Notes under the pieces: generated by a model
Database searches by the model: none
Seen by the model: only the letters and a program-made list of their open reading frames with translations
What the model was told of the DNA's origin: nothing
Position numbers and translations under genes: made by a program
Part shown: one piece after another, positions 57,443 to 64,000 of the stretch
How the letters are laid out: each line of letters opens with the position of its first letter
Numbering within the stretch: position 1 is the first letter of the stretch
Origin: a virus
Direction: 5' to 3' (one strand)
Virus record (IMG/VR): IMGVR_UViG_3300010371_000034
Location: 1-64,000 of that record
Length of the DNA stretch: 64,000 nt

Positions 57443-58890
57443 CACTTCCTCCCTATCTTTAGCTGCGTCGGTGCAAACCCCTCGCCCATCTTCGGCTTCG
57501 CCATCTTACCGGCGTCCATCAGAGCGCGCTGAACCCTACCCACCGCCGTCTCCCAATACTCCGGGTTCTTCTCGATGCCGATAAACCGCATCCCCTCCCT
57601 CACGCACGCCACCCCGGTGGTCCCGCTACCCATGAACGGGTCGGTCACCAGCCCGCCCTTGCGCGTCACCAAGCGCACCAGCCAGCACATGAGGTCTACG
57701 GGCTTGACGGTCGGGTGCGTACCGTTGTATCCGCGGTCGTCGCTGCTCGCTTTAGAGCAGTAGAAGAACCTCGCAGCGCTGCCGGAGTCCGCATACACCT
57801 CAGAGTTCGGTATGCTGTCCCCCTTATCCGCTCCAATGTTTGCAAACCCTCCGTTACGCTTGCCGTCACACTTTCCCCGGTTGTCTCCACCCCCAGCTTC
57901 AGGAAACAACCTCACCACCTCGTCGCTACCATCGTGAGCCAGATTAGCCGGCCAGCGCCCCGTCTTAGTTCCGCAGTCTATCCTCCCTGTATTCGGGGCG
58001 GCCATCGCCCGGTTCTCGGATATAACCTGCCCGTCACGAGGAGTGACGGGCATGTCCTCAACCCCCACCCTGCACCCATCCACATTGATTCCACCCGTCC
58101 CGTACCTCATCACGTTCTGCGCCACCGTCCCGACCAGCGGCTTGCGCGCGATGATTACTGGCTCATAGCTCGGCTTGAGCGCTGTGCCCCAGCCGTTCCA
58201 CTCTGCTGCTGCTGCTGTGGCGGGTTTGGAGTGTGTTACATTAGATACAACGCCTTTTGAGCTAAGTGAAGTTACACCTATAACAGTGGTTGTTTGCGAT
58301 ATTATTTCTCTGTTGTGTAGCTCTCCCAACTCCCTGTCAATCGCCTTACTAATATCGTGTGATTTAGGAAATCCTGATCCGTACACCCATGCAGCAGTAT
58401 CTCTCACATCCCACCCAGCGTCCTCCACACCGCAGGCCAACCTGTGCCACATCCTTGTCCCACCGAACGCAGCACAGTGAGCGCCAGGCTTGCTTATACG
58501 CAGCAACTCTGCCGCCCACTCCTGGCACCACACCTGGAACAGCGGAGACCTGCCGTATGTAATTCGCTTCGTCCCATCCCGAAAGGGATGGGACGCATGA
58601 GTACCCTCGTCACACACCTCTATTCCACCGAGATGATCCGAAGTTACCTGGTTCTTCCACGGTGCATCCCAGTCCTTACCCATGAACTCCAATCCGTAAG
58701 GTGGATCGCTCACCACGCTGTCTATCGTGTCTGCAACTACCCCACGCATCACGTCCATATTGTCGGCGCATATCAGCGTGTACCCGCCGCACGGAGACGT
58801 CCACGTAGGGTACTCCTTCTGCTGCGTCGCGGCGGCCGGAGGCGCAGGTGGTGCTTGGTGCTGCTTCAGCTTGTCCGGTATCTTCGGCAT
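57442..58890 (-). CDS. DNA adenine/cytosine-N4 methyltransferase, beta class
   Basis: A 482-residue protein from ATG 58888-58890. CADNMDVMRG and VSDPPYGLEFMG near 64 (DPPY catalytic motif), then a long variable target-recognition region and DPFMGSGTTGVACVREGMRFIG near 415 (SAM motif). DPPY before FxGxGT is the beta-class order of N6-adenine or N4-cytosine methyltransferases. It is longer than average because of a ~250-residue middle. Part of the protective modification set with the C5 enzyme. Confidence 0.85.
   Translation of the reverse strand: MPKIPDKLKQHQAPPAPPAAATQQKEYPTWTSPCGGYTLICADNMDVMRGVVADTIDSVVSDPPYGLEFMGKDWDAPWKNQVTSDHLGGIEVCDEGTHASHPFRDGTKRITYGRSPLFQVWCQEWAAELLRISKPGAHCAAFGGTRMWHRLACGVEDAGWDVRDTAAWVYGSGFPKSHDISKAIDRELGELHNREIISQTTTVIGVTSLSSKGVVSNVTHSKPATAAAAEWNGWGTALKPSYEPVIIARKPLVGTVAQNVMRYGTGGINVDGCRVGVEDMPVTPRDGQVISENRAMAAPNTGRIDCGTKTGRWPANLAHDGSDEVVRLFPEAGGGDNRGKCDGKRNGGFANIGADKGDSIPNSEVYADSGSAARFFYCSKASSDDRGYNGTHPTVKPVDLMCWLVRLVTRKGGLVTDPFMGSGTTGVACVREGMRFIGIEKNPEYWETAVGRVQRALMDAGKMAKPKMGEGFAPTQLKIGRK
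58570..58595. repeat. 11-bp perfect hairpin inside the methyltransferase gene
   Basis: CGTCCCATCCC-GAAA-GGGATGGGACG on the plus strand, with a GNRA-type loop; on the minus strand the loop is TTTC. It lies within codons for SHPFRDGTKR. A perfect 11-bp stem in coding DNA is unusual. Confidence 0.4.
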
Positions 58891-59402
58891 CACTTCCCCC
58901 TTGCCTTCATGAATCCCTTGAGATAGTAACTCGCCAGCTCCCGCAGGTTGATTCCCGACGTTGACTCCTGTACCAGATCATGCTTGGGCGGCTCCCACCC
59001 CTCCGGCTCCTGGAACTTGCCGTCGGCATCGAACACCGCCACGCCGTCCGGGAACTTGTCCTCGTTGGCCGAGCACACCTCCTGGAAGTGTGGTTCGTCC
59101 GGCACGCCACAGGCTACCAGCGTCCCCACCAGCACGTAGTTTAGGTCGGCGCAGCCGTCGATGATTTCGTGGATGTCCAGGTCTGCTGGTACGGGCCGCG
59201 GTTCGCCGTTGATGCTGACCACGAACCCCAACGCCTTGATCGTCTCCAGCGCCTCCTCCAGGATCAGCTGCGCCCGCAGCCGCCTGGTCACTTCGTCAGG
59301 TACAGAGTACGGACCGCCGACCGATTGTCGCTTGTCGTGCCTAGCGCAGATCGACATGGTGATTAGGTTCGACACCATCACCGGACTTATCACTCCCTGC
59401 AT
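58890..59402 (-). CDS. MazG-like nucleotide pyrophosphohydrolase candidate
   Basis: A 170-residue helical protein, ATG after GGGAGGTGGATC. RLRAQLILEEALETIKALGF and LDIHEIIDGCADLNYVLVGTLVACG match the EE...E...D metal-binding helix pattern of MazG / all-alpha NTP pyrophosphohydrolases. Such enzymes adjust nucleotide or alarmone pools during infection. The C-terminus ends RGK at the repeated stop/start junction. Confidence 0.68.
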   Translation of the reverse strand: MQGVISPVMVSNLITMSICARHDKRQSVGGPYSVPDEVTRRLRAQLILEEALETIKALGFVVSINGEPRPVPADLDIHEIIDGCADLNYVLVGTLVACGVPDEPHFQEVCSANEDKFPDGVAVFDADGKFQEPEGWEPPKHDLVQESTSGINLRELASYYLKGFMKARGK

Positions 59403-59427
59403 GATCCACCTCCCTGGTTTCGATTCG

Positions 59428-60381
59428 TTACTTGCCCCTCAAGTGGTCCCGCACGTCGTGCCCGCTTGGCAGGCTTAGGTCGTAGCCACCCCCGCCCCAC
59501 TGCAGCCACCTGACCCGCGCGGCCACCTGTGCTATGATACCGTGAACCCTTCTGACCCCGTCGGCACCGGCCACCGATTGCTTGCCCCCCGGCATGGTAC
59601 GCGGGTGGTCGTTGTCATAGTACAGCGTCACGTCCTTGCCCCGACACAGCTCGGTCCATTCGGTACGCCATACGTTGCAACCAGGTACGGCCACCACGTT
59701 GGTGTCCGCAATGATCGACGCCGCCGGATTGCCGGTGTACTCATAACCGTCCGCTGTCCGCTTGGTGTGCCGGGCGACCTCCCACAGCGCCATCCCGTCC
59801 CACGGCCCCTCGCAGACCTCCACCCTTGGCCTCGCCGGGTCGAAGTCCAGCGCCGGCATATGCAACCTGTGCGCCTCCCCCTTCGGCCACAGACCGGGTG
59901 TCGGCATCAGCGTCCACTTCCATAGCCCGCCGCTCATCTGCTGCACCCGCTTGTACAGCTGGTCTAGTCGTCCTGCCTTGGACTCCGCAGTGTCGACGGC
60001 CGAGTATCCGGGCACCATCCACGAGCCGTCGATCACGCTGCGGCACACCCCCCAGGCGGTCAACGTCGCCCGGTCCAGGTACCCCCGCTCCTTGGCAAGC
60101 TCTTCTCCGTGCCCGTTGGTGGCGGCGTCGGACGCCTCCCACAGCTGCCGCAGGAAGGTCAGCGGGTTGCCAGACAGCCCGCAGACCCAGCAGCGCCACA
60201 GCCCGGTCTGGCTTTCCACCGAAAACTTGCCGTCCCGCCGGCAGAACGGGCAGTCTCCGACCGCCTGGCCGCCGTGGTCGTGCAGCTCGACCCCGTGGAA
60301 GCGGAATGGGCGGATAGGGTCGGCGGCAGCGTCATCGTGCCTACCGTTTCCGTTCTCAATACTAGCCGGTATAGTAGGCAA
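59428..60381 (-). CDS. DNA primase with zinc finger and TOPRIM
   Basis: A 317-residue protein with TTG start (60379-60381) after AGGAGG at 5 bases. Zinc finger: CPFC (44, 47) and CWVC (64, 67). TOPRIM-like catalytic domain: RVEVCEGPWDGMALWEV near 185 and DVTLYYDNDHP near 254. It lays RNA primers at the replication fork. No helicase domain is attached; the ATPase at 55024-56388 may fill that role. Confidence 0.8.
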   Translation of the reverse strand: MPTIPASIENGNGRHDDAAADPIRPFRFHGVELHDHGGQAVGDCPFCRRDGKFSVESQTGLWRCWVCGLSGNPLTFLRQLWEASDAATNGHGEELAKERGYLDRATLTAWGVCRSVIDGSWMVPGYSAVDTAESKAGRLDQLYKRVQQMSGGLWKWTLMPTPGLWPKGEAHRLHMPALDFDPARPRVEVCEGPWDGMALWEVARHTKRTADGYEYTGNPAASIIADTNVVAVPGCNVWRTEWTELCRGKDVTLYYDNDHPRTMPGGKQSVAGADGVRRVHGIIAQVAARVRWLQWGGGGYDLSLPSGHDVRDHLRGK

Positions 60382-60423
60382 CCACGCCTCCTACAATTTA
60401 TCCAAGATTCTGCAAAATTGCTG

Positions 60424-60452
60424 TTGACGCAATTGGCTCACCAGTGTATTAT
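60424..60452 (+). promoter_or_regulatory. sigma70-type promoter
   Basis: TTGACG (60424-60429), 17-base spacer, TATTAT (60447-60452), giving a start near 60459 and a ~64-base leader to the 60523 ATG. The hexamers are identical to those at 54576-54604. Confidence 0.75.
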
Positions 60453-60522
60453 ACCATTGTCAGGTTGGTGATAGGTTAGCACTTCGCTTACCAGCCGAAC
60501 CCTGGCAATCAGGAGTTTTATC

Positions 60523-60900
60523 ATGGCCAAGGTCATCAAAAAGTTCGAGCACCCGGTTTCTGGCGGCAGCACCGCGAAGCACGACTGGGACAAGATGTTC
60601 TCCGTCGAGTCCCCCGGCGCCTACGTGATCGTCCACGGCGAGGACTTCACCGGCGATCCGCAGAACTTCGCAGTGGCGATCAAACGCAAGGCCGCGGAGC
60701 GGCACATTCACGTCAAGGTCTCGATCGGCAAGGACGAACCCAAGACGATCGCCATCACCAAGACCGGCGCGATGACTGACGAGGAAGCCGCCACGGTGGA
60801 CGCTCGCCTCGAAGCCGAGAAGCAGCGCCTCAAGGAAAAGCGGAAAGTCTCCAAGACCGATGAAGCCTCGCAGACCACCGATCAGTCTGCCGCAGCCTGA
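60523..60900 (+). CDS. small plus-strand protein of unknown function
   Basis: A 125-residue basic protein (MAKVIKKFEHPVSGGSTAKH start) with AGGAG seven bases before the ATG. Alternating strands and helices in ~20-85 (GAYVIVHGEDF, HIHVKVSIGKDE), then a charged coil and acidic tail. It is isolated between primase and polymerase on the opposite strand, with its own promoter and terminator, and is probably expressed early. A nucleic-acid-binding or host-takeover role is a guess. Confidence 0.65.
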   Translation: MAKVIKKFEHPVSGGSTAKHDWDKMFSVESPGAYVIVHGEDFTGDPQNFAVAIKRKAAERHIHVKVSIGKDEPKTIAITKTGAMTDEEAATVDARLEAEKQRLKEKRKVSKTDEASQTTDQSAAA

Positions 60901-60925
60901 ACCGTCACTTTCACCTGTTTCACTC

Positions 60926-60950
60926 ACACCCGCCATAACTAGGCGGGTGT
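60926..60950. terminator. bidirectional terminator between convergent genes
   Basis: ACACCCGCC-ATAACTA-GGCGGGTGT (9 perfect bp) followed on the plus strand by CATATTTTA. It separates the 60523 gene from the DNA polymerase gene that converges on it. Confidence 0.75.
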
Positions 60951-60956
60951 CATATT

Positions 60957-63290
60957 TTACAGCGACATCCCGGTCGCCCAGGTCTCGCTGTGGTACTCGA
61001 CGCTGACCGGCGTCGGCACCCCGATCCCCTCGCCACCCATCTCCATCAGCCGCTGGAGCGCCCGCATCCTGGGCAGGTTGGTCAGCCACGGCTCTGGCCC
61101 AGTGCCAGCCGGACAGTCGAACAGAATCTCGTCATGTATCTCAAGCGAGATGTACCCGTCCCAGCCCTCGGCGTTCCACTCTGCTATCTGCTCGCCGCAC
61201 CTGACCAGCGCTTGGTTCTTGACCCAGCAGGCCGTGCCCGACACGTGGTAGTTGAACGGCGTCGTGCTCAGCACGTACCCGTCCTCGGTGCGCGACGCCA
61301 GGATCGGGTACCCCCTGTCGGGGTCCACGAACTTGTCCGGCATGGTCTCGACGTACCCCAGCTTCTCGGCCATGTTGAGGTAGTGCCGTTGTAGCGCGCT
61401 AAGCAGAGGAAACTCGTTGTCCACCAGATCAAACGAGTTCCTGATCCCTGACAATGCGTCTCCCTTCTTGCGTCCGCAGCCGTACTGCTTGGCCAGGTCG
61501 AAGAACTTCGACCTCTTGTACAGGTTGGGCCGCTCCTTCTTGAACGCATCCTTCCTGTCAGCCAGTGGCCAGTATTCGTCGGGATAGAGCACCGACGCCG
61601 TCAGACAGTACAGGCTGCCAAAGAACGGCGGTTCGTCGGGCCGCTCGAACACCTCTACCATCTTGGGCTCGCCAGACTCGAACGCCGGTATCCTGCGCTC
61701 GATGTTGTGGTAGTCCATAGTCCACCACTCCCGGCCGGGCATCGGGCCGAAGCAGTTCCTGAGAGATTTAAGCGCCCGACCTGTTCCGCCGCACGCCCCG
61801 CAGCCCTCCCCGTCGCAGTACCCGCACTCAGCCTCCTTCTTGCTCACGTTCTGGAGGTTGGGGGAGTTAGACGCCCACCGCAGGTGGTTGGTGGCGCACG
61901 GGTTCAGGCTGGAGTGTATCCGATAGTACCCTGGGTGCTGCGTCGGCAACTGGTGCCGCTTGTACGCCAGCATGTACGTCAGCGCCGTCTCCCTAAGTCG
62001 CTTCTCCTGGAACGTCCGCATGAAGTCCAGCGCTGGGCCATCGTCCGCGGTTGCTATGTACTCGGCCAGCGCGTCCTTGTCCAGCGAGGCGTTGCCGGTC
62101 TTGCTGCTCTTGATCGGCCTCAATCCAAGGCACGGGTTCTGGCTGGTCACCAGCTCGACCGTCTTTGGATTGCGCTTGCGTCCGGCGCACTTGGGGCAGT
62201 GCTTGTCCACCGCCTCGCCGCCGTTCCAGTGCTTTACGTGCTTGACGTACTTGCACCGCGGGCATCCCTGCACCACCGCCCCGTAGAAGAACTCCCGCGT
62301 GCTGTCCGTCATCGACGTGCCAGCGGCCAGCTTGATGTCGTGCCCGAACTCTGCGGCGATCTCCACCAGCCTCTCGTCAGCCGCCGTCGTGGACTGGTCG
62401 TACTCCGCTATCATCTCGTCTGTGCTGCTGCCTATGATGGTGACGCCCCTGGACTCCATCTCATAGGCCACCCGCGGCAGCTCGCTCCTGTGCGCGAATA
62501 TCTTGCACAGCTTCCTCTCTGTCACCAGCTGCTCCATCCGCAGGTACAGGGGAAGCTCCACCGCGCTGTCGGCGTTGGCGTAGTCCAGCGCCGCGGTCCA
62601 CCACTCAAGCGGATAGCCGGACCCCTGCAACCTGGCCTTGTGGAGGTCCGTCAGCTTCGTCAGGTTCGGCTCGCGCAGTATCGCCCGTGCCAACGCCCGC
62701 AGCAGCCACATGTCGTTCTTCCACGGCTTGTCCTGCTCACGGTCGCTGCTGCCCTTCACCGACGGCATGTCCTCCAGACCCTCCCTGGCTATCCGCCAGC
62801 AGCGGGTGTCGATGCCGACGTGGGAGAACGAGTTGTCCTCAACCACCTTGCGGCACTGCTGCGTAGCCACCATCACCCGCTGCTCGAACTTGAGTATGTT
62901 GGCCTTCGGTCCAAGGTACTCGATGGCGGTGTCCGTCAGGTTGTGCGGGTGGTTGGACGCCAGCAGGTGTGCCATCACGAACGTGTCCCGAACCTTGGGC
63001 CACGGCACACTTACTCCCACCGCCTCAAGCATCCCCACGTCGAACTTCGAGTTGTGCAGGCAGACGATGTCGGCGTGGTCGATCTCCGCCTGGATTGCGG
63101 CCACGTCGTCCATGTCGACGTCCGGCTGCCGGGTGACCGGGTCCACCGGCCACTCCCACCAGGTCTGCATCCCCTGCTGGTTGCAGGTGGTCACCAGGAA
63201 CGGCCGGGAGCCGTGTTGCAAATCGACTCCCGTCGACTCGGTGTCCAGTGATATAACTACCGGTAACCGTTTCGATGGCATGATCGGCAT
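60957..63290 (-). CDS. family A DNA polymerase with 3'-5' exonuclease and zinc-like inserts
   Basis: A 777-residue replicative polymerase. Exonuclease: LDTESTG near 15 (DxE) and LHNSKFD near 79. Polymerase: motif A DYHNIERR near 525, O-helix KRSKFFDLAKQYG near 590, motif C EIHDEIL near 715. The O-helix residue matching E. coli Phe762 is Leu. Two Cys-rich segments are unusual: CPRCKYV...CPKC near 345-365 and CGYCDGEGCGACGGTG near 487-500. No obvious ribosome binding site before ATG 63290. Confidence 0.88.
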   Translation of the reverse strand: MPIMPSKRLPVVISLDTESTGVDLQHGSRPFLVTTCNQQGMQTWWEWPVDPVTRQPDVDMDDVAAIQAEIDHADIVCLHNSKFDVGMLEAVGVSVPWPKVRDTFVMAHLLASNHPHNLTDTAIEYLGPKANILKFEQRVMVATQQCRKVVEDNSFSHVGIDTRCWRIAREGLEDMPSVKGSSDREQDKPWKNDMWLLRALARAILREPNLTKLTDLHKARLQGSGYPLEWWTAALDYANADSAVELPLYLRMEQLVTERKLCKIFAHRSELPRVAYEMESRGVTIIGSSTDEMIAEYDQSTTAADERLVEIAAEFGHDIKLAAGTSMTDSTREFFYGAVVQGCPRCKYVKHVKHWNGGEAVDKHCPKCAGRKRNPKTVELVTSQNPCLGLRPIKSSKTGNASLDKDALAEYIATADDGPALDFMRTFQEKRLRETALTYMLAYKRHQLPTQHPGYYRIHSSLNPCATNHLRWASNSPNLQNVSKKEAECGYCDGEGCGACGGTGRALKSLRNCFGPMPGREWWTMDYHNIERRIPAFESGEPKMVEVFERPDEPPFFGSLYCLTASVLYPDEYWPLADRKDAFKKERPNLYKRSKFFDLAKQYGCGRKKGDALSGIRNSFDLVDNEFPLLSALQRHYLNMAEKLGYVETMPDKFVDPDRGYPILASRTEDGYVLSTTPFNYHVSGTACWVKNQALVRCGEQIAEWNAEGWDGYISLEIHDEILFDCPAGTGPEPWLTNLPRMRALQRLMEMGGEGIGVPTPVSVEYHSETWATGMSL

Positions 63291-63317
63291 GGTGATGTGT
63301 CAGCAGGTAGGTTTGCA

Positions 63318-63390
63318 AGAAAAGGAGCGCCAGACACTTACAGGTCCCCCGACCCCCCAACCCTCGCGGTGCTTGGGAATCTGGCGCTCC
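63318..63390 (-). terminator. terminator-like hairpin before the polymerase gene
   Basis: Minus strand GGAGCGCCAGA (63380-63390) pairs with TCTGGCGCTCC (63324-63334), 11 perfect bp across 45 bases, followed by TTTTCTT. It lies after the stop at 63404. The long loop makes it weaker than usual. Confidence 0.6.
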
Positions 63391-63403
63391 GTCCGTCCAT
63401 CGT

Positions 63404-64000
63404 CTACGACAGCTGGTCGAACGGCACCTTCAGCAGCTCCTTCTTGCCCCCCGGACCCGGCGGGCCGAACATCGCCTTCTTGTCCGGCCCCTTCAGCGTC
63501 ACCGTCCGCAGCTGCTCGTTGACGCTGGTCACTTCGCACTGGCCCCCGTTGTAGGTAACGGCGGCGCCCTTGACCGGCGCCGGCTTGGCAGCTGCCGGCG
63601 CACCTGCGGGCGAGCCGTTGCCCGACCACCACGGCTGCGCGATCACCTCGCCCCAGCTGCCCACAGACCCCAGCTGCTCGTCGGTGATCCCCCGCTGCCT
63701 GGCGATCTCCACCAGCTGCGCGATGGCGGCGTTGCCGTCGTCGGTCTCCCCCTGCGGGTCCGCGTCGGCCATCTCGGCCAGCGCTACAATATCCGGCAAC
63801 CCATCGTCCGGCTGGTGCTGCGGCTGCTGTCCCGTGACCGGTGGAGAGGCTGCCCCGCGGCTTGTGGCGGGTTGGGGCGTTGGGGTGTCCTCGAACGGCC
63901 GCGGGCCAAGGTTGGTGTTGGCGGTTTGGTGCTGTCCGTTGGGAGGAAGCTGCTGGCCAGCTGACTGGTCGTTGAACCCCGCAGCCGGGTTGGCGGCCGC
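63404..64000 (-). CDS. unidentified protein, 5' end beyond window
   Basis: The frame is open to the right edge (198 residues visible). The first ~70 visible residues are Pro/Gln/Ala/Asn-rich and disordered. Then comes a helical part (NAAIAQLVEIARQRGITDEQ), another Ala/Pro linker and a C-terminal ~55-residue barrel-like domain (AAVTYNGGQCEVTSVNEQLR). Lying just ahead of the polymerase, it may be a replication or DNA-binding protein. The missing N-terminus prevents a call. Confidence 0.55.
   Translation of the reverse strand, partial: AAANPAAGFNDQSAGQQLPPNGQHQTANTNLGPRPFEDTPTPQPATSRGAASPPVTGQQPQHQPDDGLPDIVALAEMADADPQGETDDGNAAIAQLVEIARQRGITDEQLGSVGSWGEVIAQPWWSGNGSPAGAPAAAKPAPVKGAAVTYNGGQCEVTSVNEQLRTVTLKGPDKKAMFGPPGPGGKKELLKVPFDQLS

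Overview
The window is part of the genome of a tailed double-stranded DNA phage (Caudoviricetes). The gene set and order suggest a long non-contractile tail, so probably a siphovirus. The evidence is a complete packaging, head and tail set (small terminase, large terminase, portal, MuF-like protein, prohead protease, two HK97-type capsid proteins, connector and neck proteins, tail tube, frameshifted tail assembly chaperone, tape measure, collagen-like fibre) together with replication genes. GC content is high, and almost every gene lies on the minus strand with stop/start overlaps of the ATGA, GTGA or TAATG type. The host cannot be read directly. Small secreted proteins with Gly/Ser/Cys/Arg-rich tails, a CxxCH cytochrome-like secreted protein and a papain-like protein would fit a planctomycete host, but that is inference. 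Both window edges cut a gene, so the genome continues on either side.

Layout in transcription order (right to left). 64.0-59.4 kb: end of an unidentified protein, family A DNA polymerase, a small plus-strand protein, primase. 59.4-55.0 kb: MazG-like protein, two DNA methyltransferases joined by repeated stop/start junctions, a P-loop ATPase. 55.0-53.8 kb: a plus-strand winged-helix gene and divergent promoters. 53.8-47.8 kb: small terminase, large-terminase ATPase interrupted by a class-3-like intein, five small genes, then the terminase nuclease as a separate gene. 47.7-42.2 kb: small proteins and a 1338-residue portal that carries an intein and is fused to HAD and RelA/SpoT-like domains. 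42.2-36.9 kb: sulfotransferase, a seven-repeat propeller protein, an 809-residue fibre protein, small proteins. 36.9-34.3 kb: cytochrome-like protein, small proteins, and a structured non-coding segment with a tRNA-like element. 34.3-31.3 kb: MuF-like head protein, HNH endonuclease, sigma factor, PhoB-like winged helix. 31.3-23.6 kb: strong promoter, giant prohead-protease fusion, two tandem capsid proteins. 23.6-17.5 kb: decoration, connector and tail-completion genes, plus a methyltransferase-glycosyltransferase fusion. 17.4-10.4 kb: tail proteins, a group I intron with a NUMOD3 remnant, peptidase and membrane proteins, frameshifted chaperones. 10.4-0 kb: tape measure, distal tail proteins, a glycosyltransferase-methyltransferase fusion, another glycosyltransferase, collagen fibre.

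Together the genes form replication, packaging, head, tail and adsorption modules, with surface-modifying enzymes (two glycosyltransferase/methyltransferase fusions, one GT4 enzyme, one sulfotransferase) placed among tail and fibre genes, where they may decorate virion or host surface. The phage encodes its own sigma factor and regulators. Several promoters place the transcription start on the start codon, which predicts leaderless mRNAs. Mobile elements are concentrated in essential genes: two inteins, one group I intron and one free HNH endonuclease.
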